64,000 nt of DNA from JAVZJR01 sp037447235 (GCA_037447235.1 JBBIHC010000004.1:21435-85434); one strand, 5' to 3'. Positions 41,410-51,283 are shown, counted from the first letter of the stretch. The notes: generated by a model from the letters alone, not told the origin. Numbers and translations are program-made.

Positions 41410-42282
41410 ATGAATAAAAAACAGAAAAAGGCAGAGGCAAACAAAAAACCAGCGCCGGCTAAAGAAAACCCAGTCAGGCAGTTCAACGACTTCTTTCTTG
41501 ATGGGGAACTGGCCATGGCAATAAAAAGAAATGAACTTGGTTATATCAGGAAATTGCTTGAAGCGGGCGCGAACCCAAGTGCCCGCGCAGATACCAGGGG
41601 CAATATGTACCTTCATCTTGCATCCATTTCAAAAAATCATAAGCTGGCCGAGCTATTGCTCATGCACGGCGCAGACCCAAACAGCGGAAACTCCCACGGC
41701 GACACGCCCTTGATATTTTCATCAATACACGACGATATAAAAATGGCTTCGCTGCTAATCAAATACGGCGCGGATGCAAACAGGGCGAATTTCAATCAAA
41801 AAACGCCGCTCATGTTTGCGGCTGAATACGAAGCGGTTAGAGTGGCGAGGTTGCTTATTGAAAATGGGGCTTTTGTAGGTGCACGGATGCTTGGCGGAAA
41901 AGAAGCCCTGGCATTCGCAATAGAAAACAGAAACCCCGAGATATGCGGCCTGATAATATCAAAGATGGAGCGCATTGAAGATCCGGAATTGCTCATCCTT
42001 GCGATAACAAACTATCAGGAGGAAATCGCCGGCATGCTTATACAAAAGGGGATAAAGTTCAACTGCGAGTGCTCCGGCAAGTATCCGCTCATAGAGGCTG
42101 TCAAACATAACCTTGGTTCTACAGTAGAGATGCTGATAAACAATGGGGCGGATGTCAATGCAATGGATAATAATGGCGACACGCCATTAAGCATTGACAA
42201 CGGAAAATACAGGGCTGTGCTAAAAAAAGCCGGCGCAAAAAGCAAATTCATGTTGCGCTTGCGTAAAATGATCAAAGGTTGA
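41410..42282 (+). CDS. Ankyrin-repeat protein A
   Basis: 290 residues. After a Lys-rich N-terminus come about six ankyrin repeats, for example LLEAGANPSARADTRGN, LLLMHGADPNSGNSHGDTPL, LLIKYGADANRANFNQKTPL and MLINNGADVNAMDNNGDTPL. A protein-protein interaction scaffold; partner unknown. No signal peptide or membrane segment, so probably cytoplasmic. TATA-like ACATTTAAAATC about 30 bases upstream suggests leaderless. Overlaps the convergent YkgJ gene by 11 bases. Confidence 0.92.
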   Translation: MNKKQKKAEANKKPAPAKENPVRQFNDFFLDGELAMAIKRNELGYIRKLLEAGANPSARADTRGNMYLHLASISKNHKLAELLLMHGADPNSGNSHGDTPLIFSSIHDDIKMASLLIKYGADANRANFNQKTPLMFAAEYEAVRVARLLIENGAFVGARMLGGKEALAFAIENRNPEICGLIISKMERIEDPELLILAITNYQEEIAGMLIQKGIKFNCECSGKYPLIEAVKHNLGSTVEMLINNGADVNAMDNNGDTPLSIDNGKYRAVLKKAGAKSKFMLRLRKMIKG

Positions 42283-42775
42283 TGTTTTCTGTCAAAAACC
42301 GGAAAGCTTCCTGTTTTTTCAATTTCCTGCGGTTGCATTCCCTGACGAGATTTTGATATTTCTCTTTTTCCGTTTTATATTGCCTGAGCAACCCAGCATC
42401 AGGCTTGAAGAGATGAAACAGCCAACTGGATGCTATGGAACAGAGGCGCCTTTTTCCCATTTTTCCGTTCTCAGAAAAAGGATAGAGCCGGCACGCCAGC
42501 GGCTTATGCCGGTGAATTATGCATCCCTTTTCTTTGTCAAAAAAACAGCACGGGTGCGATTTCAGCGCAAGAAGGCAGCTTTCTGTATATCGGCCGTTTT
42601 CGCATTCAATCACCTGCTCGTCGTCAAATGAAAGTATGTCCAGCCGGCGGAGCTCTGCGAATTCTTCTGCTTTCAGGCCGGTAGTGGAAACAATGCGCCC
42701 AATGTCAAAAGAAGTGACTGTTATCACAAAAGAGATGCAGCAGTTGCCATCACAAAAATCGCAGGGCGAAAGCAT
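42272..42775 (-). CDS. YkgJ family Cys-cluster protein
   Basis: About 167 residues. CDFCDGNCC at the N-terminus and a later CCFF, CIIHRHKPLACRLYPF give the CxxCxxxCC/ C-x8-C clusters of the YkgJ/UPF0153 family, thought to chelate zinc or iron-sulfur. The ATG at 42775 is preferred to 42799 because the TATA-like TTTATATC at 42798-42806 would overlap the longer start. Confidence 0.82.
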   Translation of the reverse strand: MLSPCDFCDGNCCISFVITVTSFDIGRIVSTTGLKAEEFAELRRLDILSFDDEQVIECENGRYTESCLLALKSHPCCFFDKEKGCIIHRHKPLACRLYPFSENGKMGKRRLCSIASSWLFHLFKPDAGLLRQYKTEKEKYQNLVRECNRRKLKKQEAFRFLTENINL

Positions 42776-42796
42776 CGGGGTTATCTGACCAATAGG

Positions 42797-42808
42797 CATT
42801 TATATCTT
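42797..42808. promoter_or_regulatory. Shared TATA box, YkgJ and nnrD
   Basis: CATTTATATCTT lies about 25-28 bases from both divergent preferred starts (42775 and 42826), consistent with leaderless transcripts in both directions. Confidence 0.5.
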
Positions 42809-42825
42809 TTTTGTTTTTTATTTTT

Positions 42826-43653
42826 ATGGGATTTATGGCAAAAAGAAGGGAATGGTGCCACAAGTACGATTTTGGCCATCTGCTCGTAATAGGGGGCAAC
42901 TGGAAATATTCAGGCTCGCCTGCCTTTAATGCGCTTGCCGCCCTTCGCAGTGGCGTTGATCTGGCAACTGTGGCGGCGCCGGAGCGTGCAGCAAACATAA
43001 TTGCCTCGTTTTCGCCTGACCTCATAACAGTGCCATTACCCGGCAACTTCCTTACCACGGATCAATGCGATTTGATATACGATATAATAAAAAACGAAAA
43101 AATCACCGCGGTCGTGGCAGGCGGCGGGATGGGAAAACAGCAGGAAACCCTGCGCGCGCTTACTTCCATACACAAAAAAACCGATATTCCGTTTGTGTTT
43201 GACGCCGATGCCATATATGCAATAGCAATGGCAGGCCTAAAACCAAGAGAAAAAGATCTCATAACCCCACACGCCGGAGAATTTAACGCACTATTCAACA
43301 TTAAGCCCTCTACCGCACTCAAAGAAAGAAAAGCTCAGGCTGAAAAGGCCGCAAAGAGAGCGAACTGCACCGTGCTATTGAAAGGCTGGGTGGATATAGC
43401 TACGGATGGCAAAAAGACGATGATGATAAAGAAGAACAGAAACACGCTATTTATGACAAAAGGCGGAACCGGCGATGTCCTTGCCGGAATAGCCGGAAGC
43501 CTCATCGCGCAAGGCATTCCATCTCTTGAAGCTGCTTGCCTGGCAGCAAAAATAAATGGCATTGCTGGTGCGCGCGTGGGAAAAGAAAAAGGTGCAGGCC
43601 TTTTGGCCAGCGACTTGCTGGAAGAAATACCTGCCGCATTAAAAAATATATGA
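42826..43653 (+). CDS. nnrD: NAD(P)H-hydrate dehydratase (YjeF C-terminal type)
   Basis: ADP/ATP-dependent repair of hydrated NAD(P)H. Ribokinase-like fold: LLVIGGNWKYSGSPAFNALAALRSGVDLATV at the N-terminal side, ITPHAGEF (substrate loop) and TKGGTGDVLAGIAGSLIAQG, which contains the catalytic Asp. 275 residues. The epimerase domain often fused to it is absent. Start ATG at 42826 or 42835. Confidence 0.9.
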   Translation: MGFMAKRREWCHKYDFGHLLVIGGNWKYSGSPAFNALAALRSGVDLATVAAPERAANIIASFSPDLITVPLPGNFLTTDQCDLIYDIIKNEKITAVVAGGGMGKQQETLRALTSIHKKTDIPFVFDADAIYAIAMAGLKPREKDLITPHAGEFNALFNIKPSTALKERKAQAEKAAKRANCTVLLKGWVDIATDGKKTMMIKKNRNTLFMTKGGTGDVLAGIAGSLIAQGIPSLEAACLAAKINGIAGARVGKEKGAGLLASDLLEEIPAALKNI

Positions 43654-43669
43654 CAATTCAGGCGACGCT

Positions 43670-44053
43670 CTAGCTGCTTTTCCAAAACCCGTGAAGGTTG
43701 CAGTACTCCCGCGCAAAAGCAACATCACTTATGCCAATCTTGAAAGAAGCCTCTGGCGCATCGCCCGGCTTCAGAAACTTTATGTAGCTCCCGCCATCCT
43801 TTGTTACTACTTCCACCCATTCTATATAATGTGCGGCTTCCATCGGGTGCGGAACCGACCCGACTTTTACCTTGACGCCCCCTCTTATTTTTTCCATTAC
43901 CGGCACGTGCTTTTCCTGACTCGCATCAACCGTATTTTCCTTGAGCAGCTGCATAGGCTGGCCGCAGCAGACCAGGGTGCCGGCGCCGTTATGCAAAACG
44001 CTCACTATGTTGCCGCAGACATTGCATTTGTATACCTCAAGTTTTTGTGTCAT
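43670..44053 (-). CDS. Desulfoferrodoxin (superoxide reductase)
   Basis: Reduces superoxide to peroxide without making oxygen. YKCNVCG and VCCGQPM give the four Cys of the rubredoxin-like centre I; EKHVPV, PHPMEAAHYIEW and CNLHG give the His4-Cys centre II. 127 residues, typical 2Fe-SOR. GGTGG precedes the ATG at 44053. Acts with the rubrerythrin at 27.3 kb in oxygen defence. Confidence 0.95.
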   Translation of the reverse strand: MTQKLEVYKCNVCGNIVSVLHNGAGTLVCCGQPMQLLKENTVDASQEKHVPVMEKIRGGVKVKVGSVPHPMEAAHYIEWVEVVTKDGGSYIKFLKPGDAPEASFKIGISDVAFAREYCNLHGFWKSS

Positions 44054-44089
44054 AAAACCACCAACAAATATAATAAACAAAATGCCTGA

Positions 44090-44533
44090 TCAGATGGCGC
44101 ATCCGCTCAGTTGCGCAAGTTCTTCCAGGCTTCTTTCTCCAACGTATTGCCTGCCGCCGATTATCCAGGTCGGGTATGCGGTTATTCCAGTCTTTGCGCA
44201 TTCTTCAGTCTGCCCGCCCTGGGGCGCCTGGCACTCCACATAGGTTAATTTATCCGCCGTTTCTCCGAAAAGCGCCTTTTGGTTTCTGCAATGGGGGCAC
44301 CAGGACGCGCCATAAAGGATTGCCCCCTTTGCGCTCAGGCATTCGGCAAGACTTCCATATGTTCCATTTGCCTGATTTGAAAAATTCGTCCCGTTTTCAT
44401 CCACAGCCATCTCATCTGCCGGTTGGGCGCCTGCCCCTTGGAAAAGAACAAGCGCGGCAAGGCCGACCAGTGCGACCGCGCCGAGCAATATAAACGAATA
44501 ATACACATACATCGCTTTTTTTTCCTCATCCAT
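44090..44533 (-). CDS. Membrane-anchored thioredoxin-like protein
   Basis: 147 residues. One membrane helix near residues 9-31, then a soluble thioredoxin-like domain with ASWCPHCRNQKALFG and ITAYPTWIIGG (cis-Pro), ending in a Cys near the C-terminus. This resembles the thioredoxin part of VKOR fusions. Probably extracytoplasmic. N-x-S/T sites in the linker. Confidence 0.82.
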   Translation of the reverse strand: MDEEKKAMYVYYSFILLGAVALVGLAALVLFQGAGAQPADEMAVDENGTNFSNQANGTYGSLAECLSAKGAILYGASWCPHCRNQKALFGETADKLTYVECQAPQGGQTEECAKTGITAYPTWIIGGRQYVGERSLEELAQLSGCAI

Positions 44534-44601
44534 TTAATCGACCGCCTGCTCAGCTAATGCTTTGCTTATATTGGCACAATATTTTTATAAACATTTAAAA
44601 A

Positions 44602-45399
44602 TCAGACCTTCAGGCCGTTTTTGATGAGTTGCTTCACTATGTCAACGCTTCCTGCCATAACCGCATAATGCAATACGCTTTTTCCATACCTGTCCTTGGC
44701 GTTTACGTCCGCTTTGTTCTCTATGAGCAGCTGCGCCATTTTTTTCTGGCGGCGCATTGCGGCCAACATGAGAGCAGTGGTTCCATCTTCATCCCGCTCA
44801 TCCACCTGTGCCCGATGCGAGAGCAACAAGCGCGCCATGTCTAGCTCTCCTTTTTCGGCAGCCACCATAAGCGCTGTTCGCCCATAATTGTTTTTGGCGT
44901 TTACATCTGCGCCGTGGAGCATCAGCCGCCCGGCTATCTCAAGATGCGAGTAAAAAACAGCTTTCATCAGGGCGGTCGTTCCATCGTCGTTTTTTGCATT
45001 GACATCTGCCTTGTGCAGCAGAAGGCAGTCAACGACATTAATGCTGCCGCGGGAAACCGCGTTCATCAAGGGCGTTGTTCCGTGCTCGCCCTTCGCATTT
45101 ATGTCCGCCCCGGAAGCGGCAAGCAATCCGACAAGTTCGGTATGCTCGTGAAAAACCGCCTTTAGCAAAACACTCACCCCGCACTCGTTAGTTGCGTTTG
45201 CATCGGCGCCTGCGATGAGAGCGCATCTCGCTTCGTGAACATCTCCGCTTTCAACCGCCCTGAACAGCCTTTGTTTCACATAACTGCGGTACTCTTCCCG
45301 CACCCCGTAACCTGCAGGATCCTTGAATGGCTTTACAACATTCCTTAAAGGGAGATAGAGTACGTTATCCGGTTGCTTTCCTTTCTTCTTAATTTCCAT
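44602..45399 (-). CDS. Ankyrin-repeat protein B
   Basis: 265 residues with about seven ankyrin repeats of clean consensus (LLAASGADINAKGEHGTTPLMNAV, LLLHKADVNAKNDDGTTALMKAV, LMLHGADVNAKNNYGRTALMVAA and so on), better conserved than protein A. A scaffold with unknown partner. TATA-like CTTTAAATTG about 26 bases upstream of the ATG suggests a leaderless transcript. A Lys-rich N-terminus resembles protein A. Confidence 0.93.
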   Translation of the reverse strand: MEIKKKGKQPDNVLYLPLRNVVKPFKDPAGYGVREEYRSYVKQRLFRAVESGDVHEARCALIAGADANATNECGVSVLLKAVFHEHTELVGLLAASGADINAKGEHGTTPLMNAVSRGSINVVDCLLLHKADVNAKNDDGTTALMKAVFYSHLEIAGRLMLHGADVNAKNNYGRTALMVAAEKGELDMARLLLSHRAQVDERDEDGTTALMLAAMRRQKKMAQLLIENKADVNAKDRYGKSVLHYAVMAGSVDIVKQLIKNGLKV

Positions 45400-45505
45400 A
45401 AATTGATTTTTATAGCGACAACAATTTAAAGTTTTGCCTTGCCCGCCTTCCAGGCCATCCCGCGCTCCAGCGCCCGGTCAGCTTGCCTTTTGCCGTGCAA
45501 CAAAA

Positions 45506-45518
45506 GGTTTTTATAGTA
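45506..45518 (+). promoter_or_regulatory. TATA box for mcm
   Basis: AGGTTTTTATAGT about 60-70 bases before the mcm ATG at 45578; TGTGATTTT just before the ATG may act as ribosome binding site. Confidence 0.45.
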
Positions 45519-45577
45519 AAGGAACAATAATATCCCGCGCATGGCACGCGCAAGGCGTTTGCGATTCCTGTGATTTT

Positions 45578-47629
45578 ATGGCCGGGGAGGACATTTCATC
45601 ATTGGCTCTTTTGTTCAGCGACTTCTTCAAGAGCACCTATGCTGAAAAAATAAACGAGCTTCTCATATCATACCCGGAAAGGAAAAGCCTTTTTATCGAT
45701 TATCGAGAGCTTGAGAGATTTGATCCGGAAACCGCGGACCGCCTGATAAAAGAGCCGGAGATGGTGATAACTTCTGCCGAGGAGGCATTGAAGGAAAGAA
45801 AGCCGGCGTTGCCCGGGCAGATAGAATTCAAGCCGAACGTGCGCTTTTTCAACCTGCCCTCTGAAGCCAAACTCATAGAGCACCTGACTTCGTCAGAGAT
45901 AAACCAGTTCGTCGCCTTTAAAGGCGTGATGACAAAAAGAACGGAAGTGATGCACAAGGTAAAAAAAGCCACGTACAGGTGCGAATTGTGCGACCACGAG
46001 GAGACCTATTTCGTTACCAAGGATTTCAGGCCGCCGAAGAAATGCCAGAACTGCAGGAAACTTTCGCTCGTGCAGGTGGAAGACAAAAGCGAGTTTGTTG
46101 ACATACAAAGAGCCGAGGTCCAGGAACTCCTTGAGCGCGTGCGCGGAGGCGCGCCGGCAGCCCACGTGGAGCTGCTTCTGAAGGACGACCTGGTCAATAC
46201 GATTGCGCCGGGCGACAATGTAGAGATAGCCGGCATTATGCGCATAAGGCTGATAATGAAACCGAGGCAGAAACAGGAGATGATTTACAATCGCTACATA
46301 GAGGTAAACTCCATTACAAGCATGAAAAAGGATTTTGAGGAGATAGAGATAACAAAAGAGGACGAACAGAAAATACTTGAGCTTGCACACAACCCCAAGA
46401 TAACGGAACATATCCAAAATTCAATAGCTCCGGGGATTTACGGCCACGAAGAGGTAAAAAAAGCCCTGTCCCTGCAGATTTTTGGCGGCGCTGCCGGAAA
46501 GAAAATGAAGGGCGGGGCGCCCATAAGGGACGACATCCACATCCTGCTTATCGGGGACCCTGGAATCGCAAAGAGCAGGTTCCTTCTAAGTGTTAACGAC
46601 CTCGCGCCAAAAAGCATATATGTCAGCGGCAAAACCGTCAGCGGCGCTGGCCTTACCATATCCGCCGAAAAGGATGAGCTTGGCGAGGGGGGATGGACCC
46701 TTAAAGCCGGCGCGGTTGTGCTTGCAAGCGGCGGGATAGTTGAGATAGACGAATTCGACAAGATAAACGAAGAAGACAGGGCGGCGCTGCACGAGGCGAT
46801 GGAGACCCAGACAATATCCGTTGCAAAGGCGGGCATTGTCGCAAAATTCAGATGCAAGACGGCAATACTCGCGGCCGCAAACCCGAAATACGGGCGCTTT
46901 GACCAGACCAAAAACCTGGGGGAGCAGTTTGAGATTCCGCAAACTCTTCTATCGCGATTTGACCTTATTTTCCCCATAGTGGATGTGCTTGATGAGGAGA
47001 AGGACTCCAAACTGGCAGAGCACATACTATCCACGCACAGGGGGGAATTTGAGAGCGATGAGAAGCTTGGCGTGATAGACAAGGAGCTTTTGAGAAAATA
47101 CATCTCTTACGCAAGAAAAAATGTCAAGCCCAAGCTGAGCAGGGAAGCGTCTGCAAGAATAAGGGATTTCTACATCTCGCTCAGGGTGAAAAGCAAGGAT
47201 TCCGGCGCGGTCGCCATAACGCCGAGATACCTTGAGGGCCTTGTGAGGCTCGCGGAGGCACACGCAAAAATGCGCCTGAGCGAAACGGTTGACGAGGAGG
47301 ACGCGGACGTGGCAATCCAGCTTCTTGATTATGTTATGAAGCAGGTTATGGTGGACAAGGAGACCGGCCTGCTTGACAGCGATACCCTGGCAACCGGAAA
47401 ACCGAAATCCGTCCGGGAAAGATTGCAAAAATTTGACAGCGTGATGGACATAATAAGGGAGCTCAGCAGGCACGAGGAGATGGTAAAGATAGAGACCATA
47501 ATTGAAGAGGCAGAAAAAGCAGGCATTGACAGACTTACCGCCGACAGGATAATAATGGAGCTTATGCGCAGGGGCGAGATATACGAAAAGGAGCAGGGTT
47601 ATGTGAAAATAGTCAAAGGCGCCGGTTGA
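45578..47629 (+). CDS. mcm: Replicative helicase MCM
   Basis: 683 residues. N-terminal domain with a zinc knuckle (CELCDHEE, CQNC), OB fold, then the AAA+ core: GDPGIAKSRFL (Walker A), GGIVEIDEFDKI (Walker B) and LLSRFDLIF (arginine-finger region), plus a C-terminal winged helix. Unwinds DNA at forks with GINS and Cdc45. The start at 45578 is homologous; the frame continues upstream to 45434 without homology. Confidence 0.97.
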   Translation: MAGEDISSLALLFSDFFKSTYAEKINELLISYPERKSLFIDYRELERFDPETADRLIKEPEMVITSAEEALKERKPALPGQIEFKPNVRFFNLPSEAKLIEHLTSSEINQFVAFKGVMTKRTEVMHKVKKATYRCELCDHEETYFVTKDFRPPKKCQNCRKLSLVQVEDKSEFVDIQRAEVQELLERVRGGAPAAHVELLLKDDLVNTIAPGDNVEIAGIMRIRLIMKPRQKQEMIYNRYIEVNSITSMKKDFEEIEITKEDEQKILELAHNPKITEHIQNSIAPGIYGHEEVKKALSLQIFGGAAGKKMKGGAPIRDDIHILLIGDPGIAKSRFLLSVNDLAPKSIYVSGKTVSGAGLTISAEKDELGEGGWTLKAGAVVLASGGIVEIDEFDKINEEDRAALHEAMETQTISVAKAGIVAKFRCKTAILAAANPKYGRFDQTKNLGEQFEIPQTLLSRFDLIFPIVDVLDEEKDSKLAEHILSTHRGEFESDEKLGVIDKELLRKYISYARKNVKPKLSREASARIRDFYISLRVKSKDSGAVAITPRYLEGLVRLAEAHAKMRLSETVDEEDADVAIQLLDYVMKQVMVDKETGLLDSDTLATGKPKSVRERLQKFDSVMDIIRELSRHEEMVKIETIIEEAEKAGIDRLTADRIIMELMRRGEIYEKEQGYVKIVKGAG

Positions 47630-47659
47630 AAAAAGAGAAAAAAAGCGACGGGGGGAAAA

Positions 47660-48490
47660 ATGAATCTTGTCATAAAAATCGTTTTGTTTTTTTTAATCGC
47701 GCAGCTGATCGGCCTTTATACCGGCGTTGTGGTTTTGAACGACCTGACGCGCAACCCGTATGTTGCCCCGTTTATCATTCCAACGGACAAGGCAAGCATG
47801 GAAAATGCCCTATGGCTCTTTGCCTACATCGTGCTCGGCGCGGTGATAATGGCGGTACTAATAAGAAAATTTTTTGAGCACAAAATGTTTTTTGTCCTGC
47901 TGGAATATTTTTTGATAGCAGTCTCATCCTCCATAGTGTTTTACTCTTTTCTCCGGCTGGGTTTTGATTATGGCGTAAGCACGGCTGCAGGCATAATCCT
48001 GGCTCTTGCCCTCGCAGCGGTAAAATTCGTTTTTCCCTCTTTTAAAAATCTTGCAGCAATCCTGGCGACCGGGGGGGTGGGCGCAGTTTTCGGCATATCC
48101 TTCTCGCCTTCGGTCATCATAGCTTTCATCATCCTTCTGGCAATATACGACTATGTCGCGGTTTTCATAACCCAGCATATGGTGGACTTCGCAAATTTTG
48201 TAGTAAAGAGGGATATGGCTTTCACCATAAGCGCGAAGGGCATTGTGGAAGGGAAAGAGAAGAGAATAGACATAGGAAGCGGCGATTTCACCGTCCCCAT
48301 AACGCTTGAGGTTGCCCTCCTGTCATTTAACCCGCAGGCGGCGCTGGTTGTTTTGGCAGGTGCGCTGGCGGCGGTAAGCGTGTTCCTTTATTTCGTGTGG
48401 AAAAAGCACATCGTTCTGCCGGCCCTGCCGCCCATTTCTCTTGGCATGTTCGCAGCGCTTCTGCTCGGCCTATTGACAGGCATATGCTGA
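47660..48490 (+). CDS. Presenilin-like intramembrane aspartyl protease
   Basis: 276 residues, about nine membrane helices. Signature residues of GxGD proteases: IYDYVAVF (YD Asp), IGSGDFTVP (GxGD Asp) and LPALPP (PAL motif). Related archaeal enzymes cleave leftover signal peptides or membrane proteins. Starts 30 bases after mcm. Ends directly against convergent leuS. Substrate unknown. Confidence 0.9.
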   Translation: MNLVIKIVLFFLIAQLIGLYTGVVVLNDLTRNPYVAPFIIPTDKASMENALWLFAYIVLGAVIMAVLIRKFFEHKMFFVLLEYFLIAVSSSIVFYSFLRLGFDYGVSTAAGIILALALAAVKFVFPSFKNLAAILATGGVGAVFGISFSPSVIIAFIILLAIYDYVAVFITQHMVDFANFVVKRDMAFTISAKGIVEGKEKRIDIGSGDFTVPITLEVALLSFNPQAALVVLAGALAAVSVFLYFVWKKHIVLPALPPISLGMFAALLLGLLTGIC

Positions 48491-51229
48491 TCATTCTATT
48501 ACTATTGCTGGCTTCCACGGAAGGGCGTTTTTTGCCTTTTCGTGTTTTCCTTCGGCCTCGCGCAATACCTCCACTTTGCAGCCGGTTTCTTTTTCATAGA
48601 AGCCGGCAGCCTCCCTGAAAGCGCGATACTCGTTATCTTCCCCTATCGTTTCCGGTATGTAATGTATGTTCCTGATTATCTGTTTTGCCACGCCCGCAGC
48701 TTCGTCCATCTTTTTTGAAAGCATTTCATCCTTCCTTGCGGCTTCCATTATGCGTTCCATGGTTTTTTGCTCCCTGGCAATTGCATAAAGCCGGTGCTTG
48801 CGCTCATTTGCAACATACAGGGTTATCTGTTTTGGCCTGGTGCCCTTCTTTTCGACCAGGGCTAGCAGCTTGCCCATATCTTCCAATGTCTGCTTCACGC
48901 ATTCCTCTGTTTTTTCTGCCAGCTCGTCTATCGCCTGTTCGTCCACTTCTGGGTATCTTTCCTGCGCGACAAGAGTGCTCTTTCCAAGCGCGCTCCACCA
49001 CTCCTCGGCGATATGCGGAATGAATGGTGATATGGCGGGCAGCCATTTCTCAAAGAAGGCAGAAAGGTTCGGCTTCTCTGTCCTTTTCGCATACCATCTC
49101 AGGTCGTTCACAAGATCATAAAACAGCTCCATGGACACGCCGCGAAGGTCAATCTTTTCATAAAGTTCTACGGCTTTTTTTATCCTTCGGTTAAGCCTTG
49201 AAAGCAGCCACATGTCAACTGGCTGCCAATCTTTTCGTTCCTCCCTTCTGTTAAAAAGCTCGTTCATATAAAGAATCCTTGTCTGGATGCCCTCGGCGAC
49301 CGCCTTGTTAAAATCGGTGTCATGCAGCAGGTCCGCCCCGCAAACTACCGAGAAACGGATTATATCGGAGCCGTACTGTGCTATCGCCTTCCGCAGCGGC
49401 AATATGTTGCCCATGCTCTTGCTCATCTTCGCGCCATCCATGAGCACAAAACCATTGGTCACTATCTGCTTCGGCCAGAATTCCTTTGGAAATACCGCAA
49501 CGTGGTTGAATATGAAAAGGACCAGGTGGTTGCGCAAGAGGTCCGCCCCGCTGTGGCGGGAATCAACCGGATACCAGTAAGCAAAGCTTTCGCGAGCCGG
49601 TTTCCAAGCAGACTTTCCTTCCCCCGCGCCCAAAAAAACATAATCAAAGAGCTCGTCGCCTATTTCGCTTTCAGGCAATTTTTTTAGAAGATGGGAAATT
49701 GTATAAAATGCGGTGTAAATTGTGGAGTCTGAAAGCGCCTCTATCATTTTTGATTCGTCAAATGGAAACCTGGTGCCCAGCCCTTTCGCCCTGGTGCACG
49801 GTTTTGTTTTTAACCATTCCAGGGTAGCAAGCAGCTGCGTCCTCGCCTCTTCCGGAAGTATGAGCATGTGCTCAAGGCATTCTTTTGCTTTGTTCTTCCA
49901 TTCAAGCCTGCCGTAATCAATAAACCACTGGTCCTTGAGTATGTTCACCACGATTCTCGCACCGCACCTGCAATAAACCGGCGCGTTCGTGATGGTGTAA
50001 ATGGAAAATGCGCTGCCCCCTGCGATTAACTCTTCCGCGATACGCTCCTTTGCTTCCTTGACGGCAACGCCGCTATGCCTGCCGGCAACCATAACCCCGT
50101 TGTGCGCTTCGCTCTTGTAGAGCTCTTTTGTCGCCTTTTCGGCGTCCGGGTCTTCCTGGCTTTTGACTCCGAGCCGCTCAACTATCTCCCTCGCGGGATT
50201 GCTTCCATAACCCTCGCACCTTATTACCTGGGGCATTGGCATATCCGACCTGCCGAGATCGCGCAGCGCCAGATAGTCGTAAGGCGCGTGCGCAGGAACG
50301 CTCATTACAACGCCGGTGCCGACATCTGCCTTGACAAAACTTGCCGGATAGAGCGGGACCTGTTCGCCGGTTGCCGGATTCACGGCTTTCAGCCTCAGCA
50401 AATCCCCGCCTGGGATGCCCTCTAATATCTCAAGTTCAAGCTGGTTGGACAACGCATCCGCGGCTTCCTTTGCCATAATGAGTTTCTCTTGTTTATTTCT
50501 TACCACCACATAATCTATCGATGGATTTATCCAGATGTTCGTCACTCCGTAAACCGTTTCAGGGCGATAGGTCGTTACGACAAAGGCAAACTCTTTCCCG
50601 ACCGCATTGAACTTTATCGCTGTAACTTTTTCGACTTCCGGGTCAACATCGCCCTTGGTATCGTGCGCGCTTACTGCCTGCTTGTCATTCGGGCACCAAG
50701 CAATCGGGTATTCGCCCCTGACCAGGTAACCCAGTTCCTTGAGTTTCCTGAACTGCCATTGGATAAACCTGTTAAATTCCTTGTCAAAAGAATAGAACTT
50801 CCTTCTCCAGTCAATGCCATACCCCATCTCGCGCATTCCCTGCTCTATCTCTTCTGAAAAATATTTTACGAGTACGGTCGGCTCGGTGAGCGAAAGCGCT
50901 TTTTCTTCCGGAATGCCGTATATGTCCCGGAATATCTTAAGCACCTCGGCGTCTCGTTCGGCGATTCTCTGCGCCATTGCGATTATCGGCGTGCCGGTAA
51001 CGTGAAAACCCATTGGAAAAAGAACATTATAACCCCTCAAACGAAGGTATCTGGCGTATATATCCGTAGTAGCATAGGTCCTTCCGTGGCCGATATGCTG
51101 CGGCGAGTTTGGATAGGGAAACGCCGCGGTGATAAGCCTTTTTTCCCTGGATGCCATTATTTCAGATTCAAAGCACTTCTCTTTTTCCCATATCGTGTTC
51201 CATTTGGCGTCTATCTGCTGAAAATTCAT
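48491..51229 (-). CDS. leuS: Leucyl-tRNA synthetase (archaeal/eukaryotic type)
   Basis: 912 residues. HIGH motif PNSPQHIGHGR, a CP1 editing domain with VVTTYRPETVYGVTN and the characteristic archaeal insertion, WLKTKPCTRAKGLGTRFPF, then KMSKS in GAKMSKSMGN and an anticodon domain. Ribosome binding site AGAGGATAACT-like before the ATG. Divergent from glmS. Confidence 0.96.
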   Translation of the reverse strand: MNFQQIDAKWNTIWEKEKCFESEIMASREKRLITAAFPYPNSPQHIGHGRTYATTDIYARYLRLRGYNVLFPMGFHVTGTPIIAMAQRIAERDAEVLKIFRDIYGIPEEKALSLTEPTVLVKYFSEEIEQGMREMGYGIDWRRKFYSFDKEFNRFIQWQFRKLKELGYLVRGEYPIAWCPNDKQAVSAHDTKGDVDPEVEKVTAIKFNAVGKEFAFVVTTYRPETVYGVTNIWINPSIDYVVVRNKQEKLIMAKEAADALSNQLELEILEGIPGGDLLRLKAVNPATGEQVPLYPASFVKADVGTGVVMSVPAHAPYDYLALRDLGRSDMPMPQVIRCEGYGSNPAREIVERLGVKSQEDPDAEKATKELYKSEAHNGVMVAGRHSGVAVKEAKERIAEELIAGGSAFSIYTITNAPVYCRCGARIVVNILKDQWFIDYGRLEWKNKAKECLEHMLILPEEARTQLLATLEWLKTKPCTRAKGLGTRFPFDESKMIEALSDSTIYTAFYTISHLLKKLPESEIGDELFDYVFLGAGEGKSAWKPARESFAYWYPVDSRHSGADLLRNHLVLFIFNHVAVFPKEFWPKQIVTNGFVLMDGAKMSKSMGNILPLRKAIAQYGSDIIRFSVVCGADLLHDTDFNKAVAEGIQTRILYMNELFNRREERKDWQPVDMWLLSRLNRRIKKAVELYEKIDLRGVSMELFYDLVNDLRWYAKRTEKPNLSAFFEKWLPAISPFIPHIAEEWWSALGKSTLVAQERYPEVDEQAIDELAEKTEECVKQTLEDMGKLLALVEKKGTRPKQITLYVANERKHRLYAIAREQKTMERIMEAARKDEMLSKKMDEAAGVAKQIIRNIHYIPETIGEDNEYRAFREAAGFYEKETGCKVEVLREAEGKHEKAKNALPWKPAIVIE

Positions 51230-51283
51230 AGTTATCCTCTTGTTAAGGAATGTTTTTTAAGATGATTATTCAAATGCAAATCT

